Assembly: GCA_002794775.1 (NCBI GenBank)
Contig: NBAY01000004.1
Span: 186,001 to 250,000, forward strand
Origin: Porodaedalea pini
Lineage: Eukaryota > Basidiomycota > Agaricomycetes > Hymenochaetales > Hymenochaetaceae
DNA: 64,000 nucleotides
Reading direction: 5' to 3'
The first letter of the stretch is position 1. Each line of letters starts with the position of its first letter. A program made the position numbers and the translations under genes. Shown here piece after piece: positions 11,229 to 22,622 of the stretch. Under the pieces are notes generated by a model, which saw nothing but the letters and a program-made list of their open reading frames with translations, ran no database searches and was not told where the DNA came from.

Positions 11229-12512
11229 TTACCCCCCCCTCAAGGTTGGGCGTCCTGACCAACCAAGATCACAGTCGTCTGGCTCAGTGTCGATGAAGAA
11301 TGGATGGAGTTGTTGGCAAGGAATGTCGAGTTTTTGAGGAGCGCCGGGGTGTTTCTGATAGAACTCAGTGATCACCTCCTTTGCATTCTCACCGAAGTCC
11401 ATCTCAGGCTGCCAAGTCGGTTCATTGTATCCGACCCACTTGACAAGGTACTGCAGTTTTCCTTGATGCAGACGTGAGTCGATGACCTCCTCGACCTTGT
11501 ATTCTTCCTCATTGTCGACAATCTCTGGTGGTGGCAGTGACTGCTGTTTCTGGCCTTCAAAGGCTGGTTCGACAGTGGGCTTTAGTAGAGCTTCATTGAA
11601 GATGGGGTGGACCTTTTTCCATTGCTTTGGGAGCTTGAGCTTGTACGCACTTGCTCCCACCTTGTCGACAATGTCGAAGGGACTGTACCACTTGTCAGCA
11701 AGCTTCTTCATTGGCAAGTCTGTACTGATGTTTTGTCCGTCGAGGAAGACCTTGTCTCCAGCCTGGTACTCCACCGATGTTCCTGCCGTTTGGTCATGGT
11801 AGCGCTTCATGTCCTCTGCTGCCTTGATCAGGTTGTCCTTCGCAACGCGATGAGTCTCCTTGATGTGCTTCACAAATTCTTCTGCTGACATGTTGGCAGA
11901 GGAAGTTCGTACTGCATTGAAGCTCATAGGGTGATGTCCAGTGTTCGCATAGAAGGGAGACATCTTTGTCACTGAGTGTTTGTGGTTGTTGTATGCAAAT
12001 TCTGCGAGGGGGAGCCAGTCCTTCCAGTCTGATTGTCAATGGTTAATGAAGAGCCTAAGGTACTGTTTGAGCTCTTGGTTAACGTGTTCAGTCTGACCGT
12101 CCGTCTGTGGGTGATATGCCATTGATGGGTTGCCTTCGATGTGTAGGAGTTTGTATAGTTCCTTCATCATTGACATGTCAAACTGCGTGCCACGGTCATG
12201 GATGATCTTCTTCGGTAGGCCGTGGAGTCGGAAGATGTGGTCGCGGTACAACTGAGCCATGCCTTCTGCTGACAGCTTTGTCATCATCAGGATCGCGTGC
12301 ATCTGCTTCGAGAATCTATCCATGACAATGCAGATCGCATTGTGTCCCTTCGAGTCTGGGAGCTCTCCAATGAGATCAACTGTAACAATTTCCCAAGGAC
12401 CCTCAGGGACTGCGTTCAGGTGGAGTGGCCTTGACCTTGACGCCCTCAGAGCCTTTGTTTGTTGACAGCGATCACACCCTCGGACATATGCTCGGATGTC
12501 GGAGAACATCAA
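11229..12512 (-). pseudogene. Copy B integrase and chromodomain
   Basis: Two frames cover it. 12036-12512 has the zinc-binding CDRCQ end, TVDLIGELPDSKGHNAI and HDRGTQFD, and 11229-11972 has FYANTGHHP, the GPF/Y-like WYSPFDIVDKVGA and a complete chromodomain-like segment with VKWVGYNEPTWQPEMDF. They are separated by a stop and a shift near 11972-12040. In this family the chromodomain is thought to target integration to modified chromatin. Confidence 0.85.
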
Positions 12513-12527
12513 CGCCCACCAGAAATC

Positions 12528-14258
12528 TCAACGTACCAGTTCAACTGTCTTTGACGCTCCTGGATGTCCTGCCAAGACCGAGTCATGGTACTCTTGCAAC
12601 ACCAATTCCTTCATTGTTGACGGGACATATACCTTTCCCTTCATTTGCCATAGCCCATTGACGTCCATCAGTCCCGTCGGCCTCTCCGACTCGTCCTGTA
12701 CCCTTTGCACTTCACCCACTCTGTCCAACACCTCATCACGTGATGTTTTCACCATTCCATGGTTCAGCCACTTCTCTTTGATGAACATGATGCCATTGTT
12801 GTCATCCTTGCCTTTGTTGTAGCCCGCCTTGTGCGATAGCAGGTCCACCTTGCCCATCATCTTCCCTGACTTGTATTCGAGGTGGAAGTCAAATTCCTCG
12901 AGCTCTGTTCGCCAGCAAGCTTGGTGATAGCTCAGCTTCTGTGCTGACCTGAAGTAGGTGAGGTTGGCGTGGTCAGACCAGATCTCGATCTTGTGATGGG
13001 TGCCGAGAAGGTACTGTCTCCATTCCTTGAGTGCCGAAATGATCGTGAGCATCTCCTTGTCGTAGATCTCATAGTTTCATTCCGCCAGCAGGAGCACTTC
13101 TGACCTGTAGGCGACTACCCTCCACTTGCCTTCCTGCTTCTGCAACAACATGCCTCCTAGTGCGAAGTTTGATGAGTCCGCTTCGATGTAGAAAGGGCCC
13201 TCATCTTTCACGATGGCTAGGACTGGAGGTGAGCAGAGACGTCGTCTCAGCTCCTCGAATGCTTCCTGCTGTTCGGTCTCCCATACCCAGTCCTTCTTGC
13301 CTGTCAGCAACGTCAACGGATGGACTACCTTGCTGTAGTCCTTGATAAACTGTTGTAGCCAGTTGCCCATGCCGAGGAACTGTTGCAGCTGTTTGATGTT
13401 TTGTGGGATGGGCCAGTCTGCGATCGCTTCTGTCTTTGCTGGGTCCGCCCTGATTTTGCCATTACTGACAATATGGCCAAGGTACTTTACCACCTTGGCG
13501 TCGAACTCGCACTTCTCCAGTTTCAGGTACAGGCTGTTTTCTCGCAAGATTTGAAGGACGCGCCTTGACATCTTGATATGTTCCTCAAGAGTTTGTGAGA
13601 GAATCAGTATGTCGTCGAGGTAGATGATGATCAAGTTGTCATAGATCAATCCCTTGAAGATGTGGTTGACAAAAGCCTGGAATGTCGCCGGTGTGTTACA
13701 AAGACCAAAGAACATGACTGTTGGTTTGAAGAGACCCATGTTCGTGCAGAATGCTGCCTTCCACTCATCACCTTCACGGATCCAGATGTTGTAGTATCCC
13801 CAGCGAAGGTCAAGCTTGGTGATGAACTTTGCCTTCTTGACCTTGTCGACAAGTTCATCAATGAGGGGAAGAGGGTACTTGTTCTTGATCGTCCCCTCAT
13901 TAAGCTTCTGGTAGTCCTGAATCGGGCATAAGGATTTGTCGGCCTTCTTGATGAAGAAAAAGGGTGACACCATCAGTGAGATCGACTTTTGTATGCGGCC
14001 CAACTTCAAGTTCTCTTTGAGGAAGTCTTTCAGTGACTGCTGTTCCGTCGGTGTCAATGGATAGATCTTGCAGTTGCTAGGCTTGAAGTCGGGTTTCAAG
14101 TCAATGACATGATCCCAGGGTCTATGTTCTAGCAGTTTCTCAAAGCCTTTCTCGCTGAAGATGTTGGCGAAGTCGTTGAGGTATGTGGGCCAGGACACCT
14201 TGTCTATTCGCACCTCTCTCACCCTCCTCATCTCTTCCACAACCTCCTTCTTGATCAC
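12528..14258 (-). pseudogene. Copy B reverse transcriptase and RNase H
   Basis: 13077-14258 carries an RT with YLDDILILSQ intact. 12528-13052 continues into RNase H, the connection and the integrase zinc region. The two are divided by a TGA where copy C reads CGA, in the motif that precedes NYEIYDKE. It would be nearly functional apart from a few stops. Confidence 0.88.
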
Positions 14259-14324
14259 ACACTCCTCTGGACAATGGGTGAATTCAATTGAACCCGTTTT
14301 CCAGTCAACTTCTGGGTTGTGGCG

Positions 14325-14693
14325 TCAAAGCCAGTCATAGCCCAGGAAGATGTTCGACGATGCCAGGGATGTCACTGCAAGGACTATCCTTTCCTTGTGA
14401 TGTCCAATCATTAACTCAACATCGACGTATCTCTCGATCAGACCGGCCTCATTGTGCGTGCCATCCACATTGAGCACTGCAAGGGGTCTGATGTAGCACT
14501 TGGTTTCCAACCCATAGTGTTCAATGAACCTCACGTCAATGCACAATCCTGTACACCCCGAATCCATGAGCACATGCGCATCTACCTCCCTCATCTCACC
14601 CTCCACGTTACATCCAACATTCAGGAGGAGGTCCAGCTGGCGTCCACCAGTTCCCCTCACGAACAGTTGCTCATACTCGCCATTCTCGTTCAC
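14325..14693 (-). pseudogene. Copy B retropepsin-like protease
   Basis: The minus-strand frame has the aspartic protease active site as DSGCTG and ends in SSNIFLGYDWL. It is the uninterrupted homologue of the protease that is split in copy C, and shows that the segment between GLIEKYVDIEL and ERIVLAVTS is normally contiguous. A stop separates it from RT downstream. Confidence 0.85.
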
Positions 14694-14829
14694 ACCGGTG
14701 GGGACTTCGTAGTCGGGAAAACCATCGACATCGTTTGCATCTACATATTGTACAGATGGTTGGTTATATTTTAGTGGGTCTCGATTCGAAGTTCCTTGTT
14801 CTTCTTGGTCAGTCGCCCCAATGGCTACG

Positions 14830-16078
14830 CCTGACCACTCGCAAAACCCTGCGAGTCAATGACCTCTTCATCATCTCCCTCCTCTTCCACGTAGTCCTCC
14901 ACTGTTGACCTTCAAGTGTCTACGACTTCCTCGAATGCCAATTCCTTCATTGCGCCTAGCTCGTTGGCGAGGAGGCGATGTTCACCAGGTGCCATCATCT
15001 GCAGCATACGCTGCACGATTCCCTGTCCTTGTGGACACTTGTCCTTGAAGTGACCCAGTTGGCCACAGATCCAGCACACGCATCAGCATTGCGCCTCATT
15101 CATCGAGATGTCCATCGGTTGGCCAGCGCCTCCAAAAGTAACGCCGGTTGCATCACATTTATCGATGTGCGGGGCTGCGACCAAACGGCGAGCCGGGGGC
15201 GTCTGTTGTTGTTGTGGACGTGGCAGAGTTGGGAACGTGCAGCCTCATTGGATGGCCTGGATCTGCTGTTCGCCTCGGTCAATCTCGATGGCCTTCTTCT
15301 TCCAGGCATCGTATGTTGTCAGGACCGGCATCAACCTCAGCACCCCTTGTACCACCTCGATGTTCATTGCTTGTTTCAGGTGGTCACAGATGATGCTGTC
15401 ATCCATTAGACCTGCCCTCGTGATGACGACATCAAGATCCTGGAAGAACTTGTCGGCAGTGAGGTCCTTCTGGACCTTGGTTCGGAACTTCACTAGTGCC
15501 TTCTCCTCTCGGTTCAGGTCGTTGAATGAGGCATCCAGGCATTCCTGGAATCTCGTCCAACTGTCAGTGAAAGTTACGATGCCAGCTGTCATTGACTCTT
15601 CCATGTAGTTCTGCACCCACATCACTGCATTGCCTTCCTTTAAGTAGGAGAGAGCAACATATATCTTACTCTCTGACGTGGGGTATCGGCTTGGGTTTGC
15701 AGAGACAAAAAGGAGGACCTCACATTTGAAGTCTAGATAGTCATCGCCGCCAGTAAATTCGCATGGTCGGGCAACATCAATACTGGGGGTCGGGGGATTG
15801 GCTGCAGCAACTGGTGCTGGGGTGTTGTTCACCTGATGGGTGAAGGTGCCCGTGACGATCGCTGCGATTTGCTCCATCTGCTGCTGACTGAAACCTCCTG
15901 TAGACATTTCTGGTTTGGGCATTGGCATTGAGGGTTCAGAGGGAGTTGGGGGCGACAGGTCCCTATTGGTCTCATGGTAGGGTCCTGGAGTCGGTAGTAG
16001 GTTGATGGTAGATGTTGACGGTGCAGGTGACGATGGGATGGCTGGGGGCCACCTAGCTCTCCTTCCTTCTTCATTCAT
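14830..16078 (-). pseudogene. Copy B gag
   Basis: The frame at 15245-16078 gives the Gag N-terminal two-thirds, with a Pro-rich leader, an ARPCEFTGGDDYLDF capsid start and RFQECLDASF. The nucleocapsid part (14830-15240) is shifted and its zinc knuckle is damaged. An ATG at 16076-16078 opens the frame upstream of the MST start used in copy C. Copies A and C lack that ATG, so it is probably a private mutation. Confidence 0.82.
14843..14849 (-). promoter_or_regulatory. Copy B slippery heptamer for -1 frameshifting
   Basis: On the element strand this reads GGGTTTT, followed after 6 nt by the GGTCAG..CTGACC hairpin, as in copy C. In copy A the heptamer is mutated to GGATTTT while the stem is kept. 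Confidence 0.6.
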
Positions 16079-16524
16079 TGAATACCAGCTATGCCGGACC
16101 TCACTCCACCAGATGTCATATGTAACGCTGCTATTGTTGGTCGCGACGTAACTTGGTCAGTCTGGATCCCAACGGGCTGATGCAGGGAGGGCCTGTTGCT
16201 ATTCATCGGTGAGATCTATCTTGATGATGGCGGAGGAACAGGGATTGGTTGTGCATTCAATCTGGGGTTACGCCAATGTTGCACAGGTTCGTCGGCGAGG
16301 TTGATGATGAGGCGGAAAGACACGGCAGAGATAACAATCGACAACGACGTTGACAACTGAACATGTAATGTCACCCACGTCCAGGTTAAGTGGCTCCTCC
16401 ACCAAAGGGAAATGCAGAGAGCCAGGGTTGGGAAAAGTTGGTTGTGAAGTTTATGTAATACACGAATGTCCGAAAATGTCTGGGCAGGGTTGAGGGTTGT
16501 CGTTTAGGGGGTTGAGTCCTGACA

Positions 16525-16702
16525 CAACCTCGCTGGATTGCGCAGATCTGCTGTTCACCCTGATCGATCTCAATCACCTTCTTCTTCCAGGCATCGTATG
16601 TTGTAGGGACCAGTGTTGACCTCAACACCCCACAGACCACCTCGATGTTCATTGCACGTTTCAGGTGGTTGCAGATGACAGTGTCATCAGTCAGTCCCAC
16701 TC
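16525..16702 (-). pseudogene. Copy A gag, middle fragment
   Basis: It contains CNHLKRAMNIEVV followed by TYDAWKKKVIEID, the continuation of the Gag cut at 10794. It ends at the CACTC duplication of the next insertion. Confidence 0.85.
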
Positions 16703-18443
16703 TGAAAGGAAATTTTTGCACATTCGGAAATGTCGATCAAGGCAGATCATCGTCAATCATACACGGGATTACGTGGTCACCCGATCTTGACGGATACTTG
16801 CCCAGGCAAAAATCCGTCAGTCACAGTCACGCTACACCATTACACCTTGTGACATGGCACACAAACGTCAAGAAAGCAAAGGACAACCAATGGAGGTTGA
16901 TCCCAAATGCACCAAGTGCATGCTACTACAGAACGTAGCACAGAAGGTCCCAGAACTCCTGAAGACAATAGGATTAATGGACCAGGACGTCACATTACGA
17001 GCACACAAGTGGGAAGGCCAATCCCCATACTTTGAAACAGGACAGGCAATCTACTATCGAGATGCCAAGACATATAAAGTCCACATCAGTAAAGAAGAAC
17101 GTGGCATGGAGAACTACAAATGGGATACAGTCATCCAATACAATAAGGAGCCACACGAAGAATGCAGGAACTGCAAGATGATAATACGAATACCTACCCC
17201 GAGTCCAGTACAAGGGAATGACATACCAATACACATAACGACAGCACTCAAGCACTGTTGGGCATACCTCAGGGACATAAAGCATCAAGGCATGATTACA
17301 CTATACGAATTCGAGCACGTGTCAAGAAGATGAACATTCAAGATCACTCTAGCCCTAGGACCACATGACCCACCATTCACAATGGAGACATGTCTCGGCG
17401 GAGCAGCCTTAACACCGAATGGACCTGACACTGAATGGTGATCCAAGAATAACCCATGGGTCCACATGGTTATCCCCAATGGATTTGAATGGGAGGAATG
17501 AACACCCGAGCACAGCAATGCAACCCGATAGGCTATGCAGTGCCACAACCAAGGAAGACGCTTCGAGAAGCAGGGAAGTAAAGCCCCAATATAGAAGCAC
17601 ACGGGAGAAGCAGGAAGTTAATTAAACCGAAGCATGTGGAGAACGTGGGAGCCCGACTACCGAATCAGTGATGTACTCACCCGAGCGCGCGGGTCATGAC
17701 ATCACGTGACTCACACCGCAGTCCAAATTGCAGAATGCAAGAAGACCATTGGATGGGATACATGTGCATACATCCCCACCGCAGCAGCCAAGTGCTGCGG
17801 CCACCTGAAACATAGGAAGGAGACGGAAGGGCATCTGGTTGGACAGAACATAAAGAAATTAGAAATTCAGTAGGCTATATAAGGCCGAGTAACTAGCACC
17901 CCAGATCCCCATTCTCTATCGCTTTAATTTTACATTTCTCTCAGAAGGTTACAGAACACTGCTACTTCTTACCCCTACCTCTACATCTATAACTACCACT
18001 GTGTAATATCCTCCTTGGTTGAATAACGAGTCCGCCCCATACTGGGTTGAGGATTTGTCCCAAGTTGAATAAGGATTGACTTTGATTGAGTAGACCCTCG
18101 GCTACGCCACGCTTAGAAGGTTCCTCTCATTGTCCACAGAACCAAGTCTGGTTGAGTGCATCTCGGCTACGCCAAGCCTTGCAGTTTGCCTCCTAGACAA
18201 CATCGCAGCATAACTGAACGTCTCTCGACCCTCTAGGGCATTACCTCCCCTATCTGCTGTAACTAAGTGCTTTCAATACCAACCTCAGGTTCCACCTGAT
18301 AAGGGCAGCAAAGGAGAAGCTGGTTACGGGATCGGTCGAAGATAAGTAAAGTCGTCTCGGTAACACACCACTCAGAGGACCATACAGTCTGGAAGGCAAC
18401 ACCTTCGTGGTTAAAGAATTGGAATATTCGCCCGACCCTAACA
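16703..18443 (+). mobile_element. 1.74-kb solo LTR with a U3 reading frame
   Basis: It is inserted in copy A gag. It starts TGAAAGG, ends CCTAACA, and is flanked by CACTC at 16698-16702 and 18444-18448. A TATA box (tatataag, 17876-17883) lies about 1.17 kb from the start, the same distance as in the 8170-9573 element, and leaves about 530 bp for R-U5. No protease, RT or second LTR is present. Both elements point in the plus direction, opposite to the gypsy copies. Confidence 0.8.
16854..17538 (+). pseudogene. U3-encoded ORF, unknown CxxC protein, nearly intact
   Basis: ATG 16854 opens a 159-codon frame to TGA 17331-17333. The same frame then continues to about 17538, broken only by two further TGA codons, and each TGA could be a former CGA. 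The product is hydrophilic, with two CxxC pairs (PKCTKCMLLQ and EECRNCKMII) suggestive of a metal-binding site. A charged central part holds ETGQAIYYRDAKTYKVHI, and a Trp/Pro-rich tail follows the first stop. I recognise no family. The position upstream of the LTR TATA box mirrors the frame in the 8170 element, and both proteins have an N-terminal CxxC. Confidence 0.55.
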
Positions 18444-18933
18444 CACTCTCGTGATGATGACATCGAGCTTCTGGAAAAACTCGTCGGCAGTAAGGTCCTT
18501 CTGGACTTTTGTCCAGAATTCAGCTAGTGCCTTCTCCTTCCAGTTTGGGTCATCAAACGAGGCATCGAGGCACTCCTGGAACCTCGTCCAACTGTCGGTG
18601 AAGGTCACGATTCCCGCTGTTGTCGACTCCTCCACGTAGTTTTGTGCCCACGTCGCTGCATTGCCACCCTTTAAGTAGGAGAGAGCAACATAGATCTTAC
18701 TTTCTGATGTGGGGTATTGGCTTGGGTTTGCAGAGACGAAAAGAAGGACTTCGCATTTGAAGTCTAGGTAATCGTTGCCACCAGTGAATTCACGTGGCTG
18801 AGCAACATTGATATTGGGGGTCGGGGGATTGGCTGCAGCGACCGGTACCGGGGTGTTGTTTGCCTGATGTGTGAATGCACCTGCTACAATTGCTGCAATC
18901 TGCTCCAGCTGTTGCTGGCTGAAACCTCCTGTA
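18444..18933 (-). pseudogene. Copy A gag, capsid fragment
   Basis: It holds the capsid segment with GIVTFTDSWTRFQECLDASFDD and the PREFTGG-like start (here altered), and continues the gag broken at 16702. It ends in the CTGTA duplication at the insertion of copy C. Gag resumes at 26304. Confidence 0.85.
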
Positions 18934-19413
18934 TGTTAGGCGGGAGTCCGGGAGACGACTCGGACTGGGCAGGCCTCGGCTGACTGTCGTCTGGGACGTG
19001 CTATACTCGAGCGTAGACTCGGGACACGCTTACTCAGGCTAGGTCGTCGCGGAGGTAAGAGGATTAATACAAGTTTAAACTAATACAAGGGGGACGAGTC
19101 TCACCTAGGTCGTCGCGGAGGTAAGAGGATTAATACAAGTTTAAACTAATACAAGGGGGACGAGTCTCACCTAGGTCGTCGCGGAGGTAAGAGGAAAAGC
19201 AGAACAAGGAGTTCATGCGATTCCTGAGACCTTATATAGCGACGACCGTGAGACTATATTATCTAACATTACATAACGAGTGGGAATGGAACGAATGAAG
19301 GTAGTGTGGGAATGATTGTGTAAGATGGGTAAATATAATGAAAAGGACGAATATAATAAAGGAAATGGTAAAAGGGAAAATAAAGGAAAAAGGTGAAAGT
19401 TCAGGTTCTAACA
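18934..19413 (-). repeat. Copy C 3' LTR with internal 66-bp tandem duplication
   Basis: The 480-bp LTR contains two adjacent 66-bp units (19042-19107 and 19108-19173) and a partial third starting at 19174. LTRs of copies A and B have a single unit, so the duplication is specific to the younger lineage. It lies downstream of the predicted transcript start, in R-U5. Confidence 0.93.
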
Positions 19414-22400
19414 TTACCCCCCCTTCAAGGTTGGGCGTCCCGACCAACCATGATCGCGGTCGTCAGGTTCAGTGTCGACGAAGAGCGGACGGAGTCGTTG
19501 ACGAGGGATGTCGAGTTTCCGAGGTGCACCGGGATGTTTGAGGTAGAACTCAGCGATCGCTTCCTTCGCGTTTTCGCCGAAGTCCGTCTCAGGTTGCCAG
19601 GTAGGTTCATTGTAGCCGACCCACTTGACAAGGTACTGTAGTTTTCCTTGGTGCAGACGTGAGTCTAGGACTTCCTCGAGTTCGTATTCCTCCTCGTTGT
19701 CGATGATGTCTGGCGGCGGCGGCGGCGGTTGCTTCTGGCTTTCAAAGGACGGTTCGACGGCGGGTTTCAACAGGGTTTCGTTGAAGACAGGGTGGACCTT
19801 TTTCCATCGTTTCGGGAGTTTGAGCTTGTACGCGCTCGCTCCTACCTTGTCGACGATGTCAAAGGGACCGTACCATTTGTCGGCGAGTTTCTTCGTGGGT
19901 GAATCTGTGCTGATATTTCGTCCATCGAGGAAGACCTTATCGCCAGCCTTGTACTCCACCGAAGCTCCTGCCGTCCGGTCGTGGTAGCGTTTCATGTCGT
20001 CTGCCGCTTTGACTAGGTTGTCCTTCGCGACACGATGAGTCTCCTTTATGTGCTTCGCGAATTCTTCCGCCGACATGTTGGCAGACGAGGTTCGTGTCGT
20101 GTCAAAGCTCAAGGGGTGACGTCCTGTATTCGCGTAGAAAGGGGACATCTTCGTCGCTGAATGTTCGCGGTTATTGTACGCAAACTCTGCGAGGGGGAGC
20201 CAGTCTTTCCAGTCCGATTGGCGATGGTTCACGAAGAGTCTAAGATACTGTTCGAGTTCTTGGTTAACGCGTTCTGTCTGACCATCTGTCTGTGGGTGAT
20301 ACGCCGTCGACGGGTTGCCTTCGATGTGTAGGAGTTTGTACAGCTCCTTCATCATTGATGCGTCGAATTGCGTGCCTCGGTCATGGATGATCTTCCTCGG
20401 CAAGCCGTGGAGGCGGAAGACGTGGTCTCGGTACAGCTGGGCCATGCCTTCTGCTGATAGCCTCGTCGTCGTCGGGATCGCGTGCATCTGTTTCGAGAAC
20501 CTATCGACGAAGACACAGATTGCGTTGTGCCCCTTGGAGTCTGGGAGTTCTCCGATGAGGTCGACCGTGACAATTTCCCATGGACCTTCCGGGATCGTGT
20601 TCGGGTGAAGTGGCCTAGATCTCGATGTTCTCAGAGCCTTCGTCCGCTGGCAACGGTCGCATCCTCGGACGTATGCTCGAACGTCGGAGAACATCGACGC
20701 CCACCAGAAGTCTCGACGTACCAGTTCGACCGTCTTTGACGATCCGGGATGTCCTGCCAGGGTCGAGTCGTGGCATTCCCGTAAGACCGCTTCCTTCATC
20801 GTTGACGGCACGTACACCTTTCCCTTCATCCGCCACAACCCGTCGGTCTTCACCATTCCCGTCGGTCTCTCCGACTCGTCCTGCGCCCTCTGCGCGTCAC
20901 CCACTCGTTCCAACACTTCCTCACGCGACGTCCTCACCACTCCACGATTCAGCCATTTGTCCTTGATGAACACGACGTCATCGTTGTCGTCCTTTCCCTC
21001 ATCATAGCCTGCTTTGCGCGACAGTAAGTCCGCCTTGCCCATCGTCTTCCCCGACTTGTGCTCGAGGTGGAAGTCGAATTCTTCGAGTTCGGTCCGCCAG
21101 CGAGCTTGTCGATAGCTCAGTTTCTGTGCCGACCTGAAGTAGGTGAGGTTGGCATGGTCGGACCAGATCTCGATCTTGTGGCGAGCGCCCAGGAGGTATT
21201 GACGCCATTCCTTGAGTGCCGAGACGATTGCGAGCATCTCCTTGTCGTAGATCTCGTAGTTTCGTTCGGCCGGTAGGAGTGCTTCTGACCTATAGGCGAC
21301 TACTCTCCACTTGCCTTCCTGTTTCTGCAATAGCACGCCTCCGAGTGCGAAGTTTGACGAGTCCGCCTCAACGCGGAAAGGGCCCTCGTCGTTAGCGATG
21401 ACCAGGACTGGAGGTGAGCAGAGACGTCGTCTCAGCTCCTCGAACGCCTCCTGCTGTTCGGTCTCCCATACCCAGTCCTTCTTGCCCGTCAGCGATGTCA
21501 GCGGATGGACCACCTTGCTGTAGTCCTTGATGAACCGTCGTAGCCAATTACCCATGCCGAGGAACTGTTGTAGCTCCTTGAGGTTTCGTGGGACTGGCCA
21601 GTTCGCGATCGCCTCCGTCTTCGCCGGGTCCGCCTTGATCTCGCCGTTGCCAATGATGTGACCGAGATACTTAACGACCTTGGCATCGAATTCGCACTTT
21701 TCCGGCTTCAAGTACAAGCCGTTTTCTCGGAGGATCTGAAGTACGCGCCTCGACGTATCGATGTGTTCCTCAATGGTTTCTGAGAGGATCAGTATGTCGT
21801 CGAGGTATACGATGATCAAGTTCGTGTAGATCAGCTCCTTGAAGATGTGGTTGACGAACACTTGAAACGTTGCCGGCGCATTGCAAAGACCGAAGAACAT
21901 GACCGTTGGCTCGAATAGGCCCATGTTCGTGCGAAATGCCGCCTTCCACTCGTCGCCTTCGCGGATCCGGACGTTGTAGTACCCCCAGCGAAGGTCAAGC
22001 TTAGTGATGTACTTCGCCTTCTTGACCTTATCAACAAGTTCGTCGATGAGAGGGAGTGGGTACTTATTCTTGATCGTGCCGTCGTTGAGTTTGCGGTAAT
22101 CCTGGATCGGGCGTAGCGATTTGTCGGCCTTCTTTATGAAGAAGAAAGGTGACGCCATGGGCGATATCGACCGTCGAATGCGACCTGACTTCAGATTTTC
22201 ATCGAGGAAGTCCTTGAGCGACTGCTGCTCAGTTGGTGTGAGCGGGTAGATCTTACAGTCGCTCGGTTTGAAGTCGGGCTTCAAGTTGATGACGTGGTCC
22301 CACGGGCGATGTTCCGGTAGCTTCTCGAAACCTTTTTCGCTGAAGACGTCGGCGTAGTCGTTGAGGTATGCGGGCCAGGACGTCTTGTCCATTCGCACCT

Positions 22401-22622
22401 CTCTCACCCCCTTCGTCTCTTCCACCGCTCTCCACACCTTCCGCATGCCTTCCTCCACATTCCTCTCCACTACACATTCGCTCGGGCAACGCGTAAAGTC
22501 GAGTGTTCCCGTCTTCCAGTCGACTTCCAGGTTGTGTCGACGAAGCCAGTCGTACCCTAGAAAGATGTTTGACGATGCCAACGAGGTTACCGCTAGGACG
22601 ATCCGTTCTTTATGATGACCGA
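19414..22622 (-). CDS. Copy C Pol: RT, RNase H, integrase, chromodomain
   Basis: A continuous minus-strand frame runs down to a TAA just inside the LTR border and gives 1055 residues from the first Met (22581). Positions from that Met are as follows. The protease end SSNIFLGYDWL is at 3-13, the RT active site YLDD at 259-262, and RNase H starts near EADSSNFALGG (405-415). The integrase zinc site has H604, H611, C641 and C644, and the catalytic triad D674, D734, E770 has DD35E spacing. The GPF/Y module WYGPFDIVDKVGA lies near 903-915, and the chromodomain with VKWVGYNEPTWQP near 965-1010. It should be made as a Gag-Pol product by -1 frameshifting. Its N-terminus is now cut off by the 22623-23610 insertion. 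Confidence 0.95.

Larger units (their letters stand above)
10795..16524 (-). mobile_element. Ty3/gypsy copy B, nested in copy A gag; one LTR nearly deleted
   Basis: The left LTR is 10795-11228 (434 bp). The internal region (11229-16511) is the same family as copy C, with degenerate integrase, RT, protease and gag. On the right, the 5' leader jumps at 16511 straight to the last 13 bp of an LTR (ttgagtcctgaca, 16512-16524, identical to the end of the left LTR), so the rest of that LTR was deleted. Flanks TGACC (10790-10794) and CAACC (16525-16529) are a plausible 5-bp target duplication with two transitions. CpG is mostly lost, but frames are longer than in copy A, so it is intermediate in age. 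Confidence 0.88.

Noticed and set aside
19042..19173. 66-bp repeats considered as a CRISPR-like or satellite array
   Set aside because: Only two and a part units, directly adjacent without spacers, inside an LTR; it is a simple tandem duplication.
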